Shown in pieces: positions 1-6,922 of a stretch of DNA of 9,246 bases (position 1 is its first letter; every line of letters begins with the position of its first letter). The notes under the pieces were generated by a model that was not told the DNA's origin, did not search any database, and saw only the letters and a program-made list of their open reading frames with translations. This DNA is from JASEFH01 sp034679905. GTDB lineage: Archaea > Halobacteriota > Methanomicrobia > Methanomicrobiales > JACTUA01. The stretch is taken from contig JAXDAH010000127.1 of NCBI GenBank assembly GCA_034679905.1, positions 1-9,246 of the forward strand, written 5' to 3'. The position numbers were made by a program, and so were the translations under genes.

Positions 1-767
1 ATGCACTTACCCTTGCGCTCGTTGTCGCCGGGTGCGGATGCATCAGCCAGGGAAGCGGGGAGACGATCTCCGGTACGGGAACTGTCACCTATGTCGGGCT
101 CGAAGACGGATTCTACGGCATCGTCACTGAGGGGGGTGAGCACTACGTTCCCCTGAACCTCCAAGAGGCCTGCTCGCAGGATGGGCTGTCCGTTCGGTTC
201 GAGGCGAAGCCGAAGAGCGATGCCGCCACCACGCAGATGTGGGGGACGCCCATCGAGATCGTGAGCATCACGCCGATCAGCGTTCCGCCCGAACCCCCGG
301 CGACCATCGTCAACACCACGGGAACCGTGCAGTTCGTGGCTCTGGAGGGCGGATTCTTTGGCATCGTCGCCGACGACCAGACCCGATACTACCCCCTGAA
401 TCTGGATCCGGGCCTGAAGGTGGACGGGCAGCGGCTATGGTTCCGCGCGGAACTGCGCGAAAACGTCAGCACCCTCCAGATCTGGGGAACCGCGGTCGAG
501 ATCCGGGGAGCTTCGGTCATCTCGACCCCACCGGCTCCCGAGGGCACGATATCCGCCCGGGGGACCGTCCGGTACGTGGACGTCGAGGGCGGGTTCTACG
601 GTCTCGTGATCGAGAGCGGGGAGCGCTACTATCCGCTCAACCTGGAGGAGAACTTCAGAGAGGATGGGCTCGCCGTATCCTTCCGGGGAGAGCTGCAGGA
701 GGATACGCTCACGCTGCAGATGTGGGGTACGCCACTCACGATCACGGAGATGGAGCGAGCCAGGTAA
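1..767 (+). CDS. Lipoprotein with three tandem ~80-residue beta-rich repeats (5' end outside window)
   Basis: The frame is open from base 3 to TAA at 765-767 (254 visible residues); the start lies upstream. The first visible residues, ALTLALVVAGCGC, are the end of a signal peptide with a lipobox (Cys codon at 33-35), so the protein is probably a lipid-anchored, exported protein. The rest is three repeats beginning at 78, 321 and 561, with a period of 80-81 codons. Each runs G-T-V-x-[YF]-V-x-[LV]-E-x-G-F-[YF]-G-[IL]-V, then Y-x-P-L-N-L, a D-G turn, and ends near Q-[MI]-W-G-T. Proline-rich linkers (PPEPP, PPAPEG) separate them. The alternating hydrophobic pattern suggests small beta-barrel (OB-like) domains, but that is inference. 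I do not recognise the family and cannot assign a ligand. The coding call is firm because the repeat is conserved at protein level; the function is unknown. Confidence 0.88.
   Translation, partial: ALTLALVVAGCGCISQGSGETISGTGTVTYVGLEDGFYGIVTEGGEHYVPLNLQEACSQDGLSVRFEAKPKSDAATTQMWGTPIEIVSITPISVPPEPPATIVNTTGTVQFVALEGGFFGIVADDQTRYYPLNLDPGLKVDGQRLWFRAELRENVSTLQIWGTAVEIRGASVISTPPAPEGTISARGTVRYVDVEGGFYGLVIESGERYYPLNLEENFREDGLAVSFRGELQEDTLTLQMWGTPLTITEMERAR
78..764 (+). repeat. Three protein-level tandem repeats inside the lipoprotein gene
   Basis: Units start at 78, 321 and 561. Shared blocks are GTV..V..E.GF.G.V, Y.PLNL, DG, and Q[MI]WGT. DNA identity is clearly lower than the conserved protein pattern, so the duplications are old and kept by selection rather than recent. 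Confidence 0.85.
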
Positions 768-1085
768 GGTCTCGACTCCTCACCGCTTTCTCAAGCCACG
801 GCCTTCCGTCCGCAGCTGCATCAGCCGTGAACCGATCGGAGGGCGCTATGCACATCTCTTCCCTGAGGGATGCACATAACGGCTTCATGCATCTGGCGTG
901 TTAACTACGGCCAGCACTATATCATACCTCTCACGGTCAGCCATCGGCCCCGGCGTGGACGGATAGAATGGACGCCGTTCCGGCAGGGCGATAAGGAACC
1001 GAACCCGATAGGGAGATTGGCGTTATCTGGCCAGTTTATTGAACCCGCACAGTATCGAAAGCGACCGAGAGGTCTGAAGCCCGTG

Positions 1086-1146
1086 CTATCGTGACTGGCG
1101 GGGGGCAGGTTCAGTTGGGGGAGGGAAGTACGCTCCCCTCCCCTTT
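1086..1146 (+). repeat. CTATCG plus G-rich/C-rich hairpin element, copy 1
   Basis: CTATCG at 1086-1091 is followed by a GGCGGGGGGCAGG run. A perfect 8-bp stem follows: GGGGAGGG (1118-1125) pairs with CCCTCCCC (1136-1143), the loop contains TACGC, and TTT comes after the stem. The order of parts matches the elements at 4858 and 8292. It could also act as a transcription terminator for a + strand transcript, but the T-run is only three bases. Confidence 0.5.
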
Positions 1147-1259
1147 GGCTCGAGAGGGCCGCGTGGCTGGATAGCTGGAACCCGTATGTGCGCCCTCTGT
1201 ACCGGGTCCGGCTTCTCTTCTATCTTGAAGGTGCGGAGAAGCGCCCCATGGTCTACTAG
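1141..1259 (+). pseudogene. Coding-like fragment, C-terminal end of an unknown protein
   Basis: One frame reads LERAAWLDSWNPYVRPLYRV and continues through a hydrophobic stretch (LLFYLEG) to TAG at 1257-1259. The composition (W, Y, L, R in a normal mix) is protein-like, unlike the surrounding frames. There is no ATG, GTG or Shine-Dalgarno site before it, and upstream it runs directly into the C-rich arm of the hairpin at 1118-1143. The best reading is the tail of a gene whose 5' part was lost or replaced. The family is not recognised, and a chance open frame in GC-rich DNA cannot be excluded. Confidence 0.3.
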
Positions 1260-1308
1260 AGCCTGTTCAGAATAATCAAGGATTGGGGGAAGTGTTCTCT
1301 ACCGTTGG

Positions 1309-1338
1309 GCCCCCTTCGGCCTGAGAGGTTGAGGGGGC
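1309..1338. other. Two-level hairpin
   Basis: GCCCCCT (1309-1315) pairs perfectly with AGGGGGC (1332-1338). Inside the loop, CCT-GAG-AGG can form a second small stem. There is no T-run on either side, so it is not a classic terminator. Its role is unknown. Confidence 0.4.
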
Positions 1339-1891
1339 TCTCTTCAGCATCCCCGATTTAGCCCTTCGCCTCCAGAAATAGGACAGGGGGATACCCTTCT
1401 ATCGCATCAAGGGCGAGGAACAGCATAGGGTAGCATCACCGCATCCCCTCTCCGGCGCCGGTATCACGGACAGGGAAGGGAGAAGAGCGCTCGCTGCAAT
1501 CGGCACGCTGACCGGGACCAGCTCCCCGCCTACCGGGACGAAGAGGAGGGTGAATCTCCGCTGTACGAAAGGAAGGGTATCGAGACCCCAGAGGAGACGA
1601 AGGCCCCGGTCGTCTTCAACTTTCGAGGAGGGCGTCTACCACCCTGCGAGTGAACGATAGAGCGAGGGAATACTGTGACCGATCCAGCCGGCAGGGGCTC
1701 GCAGGTCCATGAAACGGTGCAGGGATGCGTTCAGCGTAGAGTCGACATCAGCACTGGTTGTGAAGCCCGGGCAAGAGCATCTCCCGGGGGACCTGCGCGC
1801 GTGAGTGCTTGCTCGTGCCGCGAGGCTGGAGCTCAACCTTCCAGTCGCTCCAGGAACGGGATCAGGATGCGATGGGTGGGGGGCAGGAGTA

Positions 1892-2428
1892 TTACCGGTT
1901 CGGCTCCAGATCCTCGATCGTCTTCACATCGCCTGTCTTGGGCATCCAGAGCTTGCGCGACTCCGGGTGGGAGGTGATCCACATCTGCTCCCACTCGGGA
2001 TTGCGCAGCCGCAGGAGCGTTCTGACGCGGGCATCGATCTCCTGCCAGGTCGTCCCGGGCCCGACGGAGCTCCCGACCACTTCGGCCACCTCCCGGGCAT
2101 CCGTATCCGGTACACCCGCCCCCCGAATTGCCGTCTCCAGCTCCTCCGCACTGTACACCCTCGTCCCGCCTCTCTGCCCCTCTGCTCCTTCCGGTTGACG
2201 CTCCGCCTCCGGAGCGGTCGAGCCCATCCTCTCACGATTCATCGCCTCTCCTCCGATTGTGAGTCTCCATTCCGTTCCAGGCCTGCGGGGACGGACCTGG
2301 GATCCGGACAGTCGCTGCTCTTCACGAACCTGTTCTTCTGCCGGATCCCGCCCCTCCTCCCATTCGGGGCGATCGAGCTTCACCGCCGATGGGCCCCGGT
2401 CTTGTTTTTCCCGTGGGTAATCGGTCAT
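1892..2428 (-). CDS. Short hydrophilic protein with a diverged ATP-cone-like domain
   Basis: 178 residues from ATG at 2428 to TAA at 1892, with GGGAGATGA ten or so bases upstream. Residues 1-89 are charged and probably disordered. Residues about 90-150 match the ATP-cone at the C-terminus of the neighbouring 431-aa protein: from AIRGAG to the Trp after N-P-E-W-E, 20 of 51 positions are identical without a gap. The N-terminal beta-hairpin, which normally carries K/R-R-D-G, is changed here (QRGG in place of REDG), so nucleotide binding may be lost. A 28-residue tail follows. An internal ATG at 2242 has a stronger Shine-Dalgarno site (GGAGG, 7 bases away) and would give a 116-aa protein that is mostly the domain. 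It lies 155 bp downstream of the larger gene on the same strand, so co-transcription is likely. No Cys is present. ATP-cones are allosteric nucleotide sensors in ribonucleotide reductases and NrdR; no such enzyme part is attached here. Confidence 0.7.
   Translation of the reverse strand: MTDYPREKQDRGPSAVKLDRPEWEEGRDPAEEQVREEQRLSGSQVRPRRPGTEWRLTIGGEAMNRERMGSTAPEAERQPEGAEGQRGGTRVYSAEELETAIRGAGVPDTDAREVAEVVGSSVGPGTTWQEIDARVRTLLRLRNPEWEQMWITSHPESRKLWMPKTGDVKTIEDLEPNR
2240..2254 (-). promoter_or_regulatory. Strong internal Shine-Dalgarno site and ATG
   Basis: The minus strand reads GGAGGAGAGGCG followed by ATG (2242-2240). This is a better ribosome site than that of the upstream ATG at 2428 and is in the same frame. 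It may be the true start, or a second start making the isolated domain. Confidence 0.45.
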
Positions 2429-2490
2429 TTGGTTTCATCTCCCGGAGATTCCGTGCACGGTTCTGCCCTTCTCTGGCCGATCCTGCCACG

Positions 2491-2512
2491 TCCCGCCACC
2501 GCACGGGCGGGA
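2491..2512. other. Hairpin in the gap between the two ATP-cone genes
   Basis: TCCCGCC (2491-2497) pairs with GGCGGGA (2506-2512), a perfect 7-bp stem with an 8-base loop. A second stem, CTTCC/GGAAG, lies at 2548-2562. Both are in the 155-bp leader of the shorter gene. No T-run follows on the minus strand, so they are more likely RNA structure or processing sites than terminators. Confidence 0.35.
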
Positions 2513-2583
2513 AAGGCGCTCCCGCATGGATCGCAGCCGGCACGCGACTTCCGTACTGGAAGCCCTATCCGGGTACGGGGTGC

Positions 2584-3879
2584 TCAGCGCCCCCCGGACC
2601 GCTCTTTATACGCGTTCCAGTTCTTCTCGATGTCCGGGTTCACCCGGCGGACCTGCGCTCGCACCTGGTTGTCCAGCTCCGCCGCCGTCATGCTGGTCGT
2701 GATCGCACTCTCCACCCTGCGGGCGATCTCCCTGGCCTCCTCGGAGCTGGCGCCGGCGCCCTCCAGGGCCCGCGAGATCTTCTCCGGGTTGAACGCCTCC
2801 ACGCTCCCGTCTTCGCGAAGGATCTGGATCCGCTCTCCCGCACCGGTCAGGGCCTGAAACTCAGGGGAGACGTACTCTCCCGGCCGGCGCGGCTCCGCCC
2901 CCTCAGCCCGCTGTATGCCGGGCTCGGCGGGGACTTCTCCGGCACGTATGGATCTGCGGATTTCGGTGTCTTCGCCTTCGCGTTGAGTCTCGGAAGAGCC
3001 CGTCTGCTCCTGCGGGCGCTGGATCTCACGGGCTCTCCTCTCCCGCTCCGCCTCCGCACCCATCTCCGTCCGCTGGAGTTCCTCTCTTTCGCGTGCCTGT
3101 TCCTGGACATTCCCCAGAGGTTCGCGCGTCTCCGCGGGGCTTACCTTCAGTTCCCCGGTACGGAGCTGCTCTCCGCTTCTGCCCGTGACGCCATACCTCC
3201 CCGCCTGCTCGGAGGCCCGCTGGAGCTCCCCTTCATAGCCCGTCTTCTGCGTATCGAGGCTGCTCACCTCACCCCGCTCCACTTTCTCGCCGGAGCGGAT
3301 CCTCTTCGCCACATCCGTCAGCTCTTCCGATGCACCCCGCATCGGCTGCGCCTCTTCGACGTTCCAGGGTTTGGTATAGCCTTCGGGAGATCCCCCGGGC
3401 ATCACAGTTTCGGGAGTTTTCTCGCCCTCTTTCCGCTCCCCGCCGGGCTGTTCGCCCGGGGCCTCCCAGCCGGCACGGACGGACTTGCCGAACTCGCCGC
3501 CTCCGCCGCTCTCGATCTCCTTCTTCACCTTCTCCGCCGGGAACTCTCGCACCTGCTCCCCCGTCATCACCTCTTCCCGGGACGTGCCGGTCGTCGGATA
3601 TCCGACCTCCTCGCCGCTCTTCTCCTGGAATCTGCCGATGGCGATATAGGCCTCCTTCTCGCCCGGTGCCCTGGACTCCCCCTCTTCGGTGAACCGCCGT
3701 GTGGTTCGGGGTTCGGCGTGCACGATCTCTTCATGCCCGCTGTACTTCTCCGGGACTGCCTCCTTCTTCTCCGTTCTCTGGAAACCCTCTCCGGTCTGCG
3801 GGGCGGGTCTCTGCTCCTCCAGCTGCTTCTCTTCTGCCTTTTTTTGCTCTTCTGTCTCTTTCCCCGTCATTCCATCCAC
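2584..3879 (-). CDS. 431-aa hydrophilic, probably disordered protein with C-terminal ATP-cone domain
   Basis: It runs from GTG at 3879 (Shine-Dalgarno GGAGG, 8 bases upstream) to TGA at 2584. An ATG three codons later is the alternative start but has a poorer site. Residues 1 to ~345 are dominated by Glu, Arg, Gly, Gln, Lys, Thr and Pro, with few hydrophobic residues and no Cys, as in intrinsically disordered proteins. Residues ~349-426 are a good ATP-cone: ILREDGSVEAFNPEKI hairpin and helix, then ALEGAG, AREIARRVE, ELDNQVRAQV, and the terminal N-P-D-I-E-K-N-W-N-A-Y. In known proteins (NrdA, NrdD, NrdR) this fold binds ATP or dATP and regulates a partner. Here it is joined to no recognised catalytic domain. 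A diverged relative follows downstream. A long open frame also exists on the opposite strand, but only this strand gives a known domain. Coding is confident; a nucleotide-sensing role is inferred from the fold; the cellular task is unknown. Confidence 0.85.
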   Translation of the reverse strand: MDGMTGKETEEQKKAEEKQLEEQRPAPQTGEGFQRTEKKEAVPEKYSGHEEIVHAEPRTTRRFTEEGESRAPGEKEAYIAIGRFQEKSGEEVGYPTTGTSREEVMTGEQVREFPAEKVKKEIESGGGGEFGKSVRAGWEAPGEQPGGERKEGEKTPETVMPGGSPEGYTKPWNVEEAQPMRGASEELTDVAKRIRSGEKVERGEVSSLDTQKTGYEGELQRASEQAGRYGVTGRSGEQLRTGELKVSPAETREPLGNVQEQAREREELQRTEMGAEAERERRAREIQRPQEQTGSSETQREGEDTEIRRSIRAGEVPAEPGIQRAEGAEPRRPGEYVSPEFQALTGAGERIQILREDGSVEAFNPEKISRALEGAGASSEEAREIARRVESAITTSMTAAELDNQVRAQVRRVNPDIEKNWNAYKERSGGR

Positions 3880-3996
3880 TTCCTTGCCCTCCTCTTGGCA
3901 ACTCCTCCCATCTCACCGATCCCATGAACGCACCGGCCGACCGATCGATGGAGCCGCTCCACCAACCGATCACCTCTGGGAAGGAGGCGAAACATA

Positions 3997-4030
3997 CCAT
4001 GTGCTCCCTAATTAAGGTTATTATAGTCCA
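3997..4030 (-). promoter_or_regulatory. Candidate archaeal promoter for the ATP-cone gene pair
   Basis: On the minus strand CTATAATAACC (complement of about 4017-4027) is followed by a second AT-rich patch, TTAATTA. In a GC-rich context this is the best TATA-like sequence upstream of the GTG at 3879. It would start transcription near 3997 and leave a leader of about 120 bases. No clear BRE was seen. Confidence 0.35.
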
Positions 4031-4087
4031 GGGGATCCTGTCCGCTCCGTGCATGCAGCCACACCGTAGACTACAACGCACACTCCG

Positions 4088-4312
4088 TCAGAACAGCTCG
4101 TGATCCTCGCGGTAGCGCATTCAGTCCCGAATAGGAGCCGGATCGCCCTCGTTCAGCAGATCTCCATTCCGACGGGCGATCTCCTGTAGGGTCACCTCGG
4201 ATAAGCCGTTCGTTCAATCTCACGGGGGATGTCCCGAACAGCCTCGGGGAGAACTCCGGGGTACACCGGCGAAACTACGGATCACCTCGGGATCGAATGG
4301 TATCGGGTATCC
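4088..4312 (-). pseudogene. Degraded C-terminal part of an unknown gene
   Basis: Reading the minus strand, protein-like pieces follow one another in different frames: GYPIPFDPEVIRSFAGVP (from about 4312), then VLPEAVRDIPREIERTAYP, then EVTLQEIARRNGDLLNEGDP, then after an in-frame TGA at 4123-4121, MRYREDHELF and TGA at 4090-4088. Frame changes fall near 4255-4270 and 4193-4200. Each piece has a balanced composition, and they join smoothly if single-base frameshifts are assumed. That is the pattern of a recently decayed gene, or of sequencing errors. The family is not recognised. Confidence 0.35.
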
Positions 4313-4654
4313 GTTTCGCGCCTACACCTGTATCGGCCGGTCTCAACCCGTTGCGTTTCCCATGCCTCTCTTCCACCCCGGGTTTCCGCTATCCCTCCTC
4401 CTCCACGGGTGGGTACACCCGATTCGTCCCCCTCTGAGGAGCGTGCCCGCCATCTTCTGTCTCTACCACGCAGTTCGTCGGAATATATGGAATCGTCTGG
4501 CATTGTGGTCCCATCTCGGATGTCTCCGGGCCTGCACCATTCATGCTTCAGGCGGTGCCTGCCGCGCCCGGCATGGCAGCCGGTCCGCACCATACATGAC
4601 GATCCAGACTATAACTCTTTTCCCGTCCAACGGCATCGTGCGATAGGTCCGACT

Positions 4655-4670
4655 CCTCTTTTTTATAATT
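4655..4670. promoter_or_regulatory. AT-rich TATA-like patch
   Basis: TTTTTTATAATT on the + strand (AATTATAAAAAA on the minus) stands out from its GC-rich surroundings and resembles an archaeal TATA box in either direction. No confident gene starts at the expected distance. Facing right, it could drive a ~500-base leader into hxlB or a non-coding RNA. A GTGCGATAGG word lies just to its left (4638-4647). Confidence 0.3.
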
Positions 4671-4857
4671 CCCGGGGAGGAGACCACTCTACGACCTCGC
4701 TCATTGCCGATCGTAGCTTGCTTTAAGCCCTATTCGCATAACGGAGAGGTACGTGCCCCTTGGTCGCCTCTTCCTGCCGCATTCACGCATGGGGGATGCG
4801 AGATCGGGTCATCGAAGCTCGAGTGCACCATCGCCCTCGCGCTCCTTCGAATGTATG

Positions 4858-4902
4858 CCTATCGCTACTAAAAGGGGGAAGGGTCGCACCCCTTTCCCCC
4901 CC
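4858..4902 (+). repeat. CCTATCGC plus G-rich/C-rich hairpin element, copy 2
   Basis: CCTATCGC at 4858-4865 is followed after a short A-rich spacer by GGGGGAAGGG (4874-4883), the loop TCGCA, and CCCCTTTCCCCCCC (4889-4902). The arms pair over ten bases with one bulge. On the minus strand the stem is followed by TTTTAG, so it could terminate a minus transcript, but no minus gene lies to its right. It is the same arrangement as at 1086 and 8292. Confidence 0.6.
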
Positions 4903-5080
4903 ATACCCCCCGCCTTGACAGCCAGCGAGGGCGGGAGCGGATCCGGAGCTGATCGTCTTTTGCTCGACGAGAAGGGCGTCGATAAATCCAGGGCGCGGAT
5001 GCCTGTCCGACCGCGATGGTCCAGAGCCACATCGGTCGGCATCCTCGTGGAGCTATCGTCTGCACACCGGATCCTGCGGG

Positions 5081-5100
5081 GGCAGGATAATCTCCCTGCC
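5081..5100. other. Hairpin upstream of hxlB
   Basis: GGCAGG (5081-5086) pairs with CCTGCC (5095-5100) around an 8-base loop. It lies about 100 bases before the hxlB start and may sit in its leader. A CTATCGT word occurs about 30 bases before it (near 5053). No regulatory function can be assigned. Confidence 0.3.
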
Positions 5101-5201
5101 TATGCTCGCTGTACGTGTCCGCCTGGCGCAGGACAAAGACGGCATTTTCACCCATTAGAAATTCTCTTGTAGTAGCAGGGAGTATCACCTCAGGGATATC
5201 G

Positions 5202-5801
5202 ATGATAGCGCACCGAGTACAGGATACCATGAGGCTGATGGCCTCGTTGATACGCGCCTTTGCCGACTCCATCTCGGATGAGGAGGTCAATGCCTTCATA
5301 GACGAGATTTTGAAGGCAAACCGCATCTTTGTCATGGGGGCGGGCCGATCCGGGCTGGTCGCCAAGGCCTTTGCCATGCGGCTGATGCATCTCGGATTCC
5401 AGTCCTTCGTGGTGGGGGAGACGATCACCCCGGCGCTCCGCTCGGGGGACGTGATGGTCATCTTCTCCTCATCGGGCGAGACGAAGACTGTTGCCGACCT
5501 CGCCGAGACTGCCAAGGGGATCGGGGGACGGATCTGCCTTATCACCTCTCGGAGAGACTCCCGAATAGGCCGCATCGCCGACTGCATCGTGACGATCGAG
5601 AGCCACCGGGATCAGAACCTGGAGAAATCCGGCGAGTATGAGATCCGCCAGATGATGGGCGAGCACAAGTCGTTCGCGCCGCTCGGCACACTCTTCGAGA
5701 CGGCGTCCATGGTCTTCGCCGATGCGGTGATCTCCCGCCTGATGGAGATCACAAAGACCGAAGTCAGTGCGATGAAGGCCCGGCACACCACGCTGGAGTG
5801 A
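5202..5801 (+). CDS. hxlB: 6-phospho-3-hexuloisomerase (PHI)
   Basis: 199 residues. It interconverts D-arabino-3-hexulose 6-phosphate and fructose 6-phosphate in the cytoplasm. In archaea lacking the oxidative pentose phosphate pathway, it works with hexulose-phosphate synthase (often fused to Fae in methanogens) to make ribulose 5-phosphate. The protein is a single SIS sugar-isomerase domain: GAGRSGLVAKAFAMR (46-60), LGFQSFVVGETITPA, SSSGETKT (89-96, phosphosugar loop) and SFAPLGTLFE (157-166), all hallmark PHI segments. ATG at 5202 was chosen because the family begins close to IAHRVQDTM and AGGGA sits a few bases upstream; a GTG at 5115 would add 29 residues with no ribosome site. It is the first gene of a tight operon; the stop overlaps the Shine-Dalgarno site of the next gene. 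No hps gene is in the window. Identification is firm. Confidence 0.95.
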   Translation: MIAHRVQDTMRLMASLIRAFADSISDEEVNAFIDEILKANRIFVMGAGRSGLVAKAFAMRLMHLGFQSFVVGETITPALRSGDVMVIFSSSGETKTVADLAETAKGIGGRICLITSRRDSRIGRIADCIVTIESHRDQNLEKSGEYEIRQMMGEHKSFAPLGTLFETASMVFADAVISRLMEITKTEVSAMKARHTTLE

Positions 5802-5805
5802 GAGC

Positions 5806-6915
5806 ATGGCAGCGAAACGGGAATGCGCGCACAGGCTGGACGGCATCGAACTCTCGGGGATACGCAGGATGTTCGAAGGGGCAGGCCCCGGCTCGATCAA
5901 TCTCGCCATCGGGCAGCCGGACTTCGACACCCCGCAGCACATCAAGGACGCGGCGATCCGCGCTATCCAGGAGGGTAGAACCGGATACACGGTGAACGCC
6001 GGCATTGAGGAGCTGCGGGTTGCCATCGCGGATAAGCTGAAGCGGGAGAACGGGCTCGCCTGCTCGCCCTCTGAGGTTCTGGTAACGGCGGGCGGGAGCG
6101 AAGCCCTCCACCTGGTGCTGGAGTCGCTCGTCAACGAGGGGGACCGCGTCCTCGTCCCCGACCCGGGATTTGTCTCCTATCCCACCCTCACAGCCATCGC
6201 TGGCGGCCGCCCGGTGGGAGTCCCGCTTGATTCCGCCCTGCACATCGATATCGAGAAGGCAAAGGAGCTGATGGATGGTGCACGCCTGTTCATTCTCAAC
6301 TCGCCGTCGAATCCGACGGGCGCCGTGGAGAGCGAGGAGTCCATCCGCGCCATCGTGGAGTACGCCGCGGATGCCGGAGTGACGGTGGTGAGCGATGAGG
6401 TCTACGAGCATTTCATATATGGACGGGAGCACTTCTCCGCCGCGCGCTACGGCGAGGACGTGATCACCGTCAATGCGACGAGCAAGACCTACGCCATGAC
6501 CGGGTGGCGCGTGGGCTACCTCGCCGCACCGGAGGAGTACGTCAACCACTGTCTCAAGATACACCAGTACTGCCAGGCCTGCGCGACATCCATATCCCAG
6601 TATGCGGCGCTGGCTGCCTACACCGGCGACCAGGAACCGGTTCGGCGCATGCGGGAGGAGTATCGGGCGCGGCGGGATCTCCTGTATGGCGGCCTGACAC
6701 GGTTGGGATTTGAGTTTCCCCTTCCGGAAGGGGCATTCTATGCCTTCGTCCCCCTGGGGGCTCCCCTGATGCAGAGAGTTATCGAGAACGGGGTGATCGT
6801 CACGCCGGGGAGCGCATTCGGGAAGAACATGCCAGAGTATGCCCGTCTTAGTTACGCGACTTCCCGCGAAAACCTGGTACTGGCACTGGATCGTATACAG
6901 CGCGTCATGGAGTGA
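5806..6915 (+). CDS. Pyridoxal-phosphate aminotransferase, class I/II (aspartate aminotransferase-like)
   Basis: 369 residues from ATG at 5806, only 4 bases after hxlB; GGAG is 7 bases upstream. It transfers an amino group between an amino acid and a 2-oxo acid using PLP. Fold-type I landmarks are present: NLAIGQPDFDTP near the N-terminus, GGSEAL cofactor loop, N169 in S-N-P-T-G, D197 and Y200 in SDEVYEH, the Schiff-base lysine K227 in NATSKTYAMTGWRVGY, and R347 in ARLSYATS, the substrate carboxylate arginine. The length is slightly short for the family (usually 370-400) but complete. Substrate cannot be read from the sequence: aspartate, aromatic or branched-chain amino acids are all possible in this subgroup, so no symbol is given. 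It is co-transcribed with hxlB and the M42 peptidase, judging by the spacing. Confidence 0.93.
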   Translation: MAAKRECAHRLDGIELSGIRRMFEGAGPGSINLAIGQPDFDTPQHIKDAAIRAIQEGRTGYTVNAGIEELRVAIADKLKRENGLACSPSEVLVTAGGSEALHLVLESLVNEGDRVLVPDPGFVSYPTLTAIAGGRPVGVPLDSALHIDIEKAKELMDGARLFILNSPSNPTGAVESEESIRAIVEYAADAGVTVVSDEVYEHFIYGREHFSAARYGEDVITVNATSKTYAMTGWRVGYLAAPEEYVNHCLKIHQYCQACATSISQYAALAAYTGDQEPVRRMREEYRARRDLLYGGLTRLGFEFPLPEGAFYAFVPLGAPLMQRVIENGVIVTPGSAFGKNMPEYARLSYATSRENLVLALDRIQRVME

Positions 6916-6922
6916 GATCTGG

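Larger units (their letters stand above)
768..1891. other. Gene-poor stretch with hairpins and coding remnants
   Basis: No ORF here has a convincing start, Shine-Dalgarno site and protein-like composition. What can be seen: an 8-base direct repeat ATGCACAT at 848-855 and 870-877; an AT-rich patch TATATCATA near 917-925 that could be a TATA box without an obvious gene; a G-rich/C-rich hairpin at 1118-1143; a coding-like fragment at 1141-1259; a two-level hairpin at 1309-1338; and an open but start-less frame from about 1429 to 1650. It looks like decayed sequence rather than a working gene block. Confidence 0.6.
3880..5201. other. Gene-poor stretch between divergent genes
   Basis: This holds the leader region of the minus-strand ATP-cone gene and the upstream region of the + strand hxlB operon. 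Visible contents are a TATA-like site near 4017-4027 (-), a degraded minus-strand coding remnant at about 4088-4312, an AT-rich patch at 4655-4670 that could be a TATA box on either strand, the G-rich/C-rich palindrome at 4858-4902, and a 6-bp hairpin at 5081-5100. The open frames here have poor starts and compositions unlike the real genes nearby. Confidence 0.6.

Noticed and set aside
1805..2857. 350-residue + strand frame
   Set aside because: Antisense to both ATP-cone genes and Arg/Pro/Leu-rich; no domain.
2389..3927. 512-residue open frame on the + strand, opposite the two ATP-cone genes
   Set aside because: It is a mirror of the GC-rich minus-strand genes. It spans both of them and the gap between, gives Leu/Arg/Pro-rich sequence without any recognisable domain, and lacks a ribosome site, while the minus strand gives a clear ATP-cone.
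4229..4726. 165-residue + strand frame in the gene-poor stretch, and the 103-residue minus frame at 4282-4593
   Set aside because: Ser/Pro/Arg-rich composition typical of chance frames in GC-rich DNA, with no convincing start signal or domain.
4753..5172. 139-residue + strand frame before hxlB
   Set aside because: It runs through the G-rich/C-rich palindrome at 4874-4902 and has no ribosome site or family resemblance.
5115..5201. Upstream GTG start for hxlB
   Set aside because: It would add 29 residues unlike the family N-terminus and has no Shine-Dalgarno site; ATG at 5202 fits the family.
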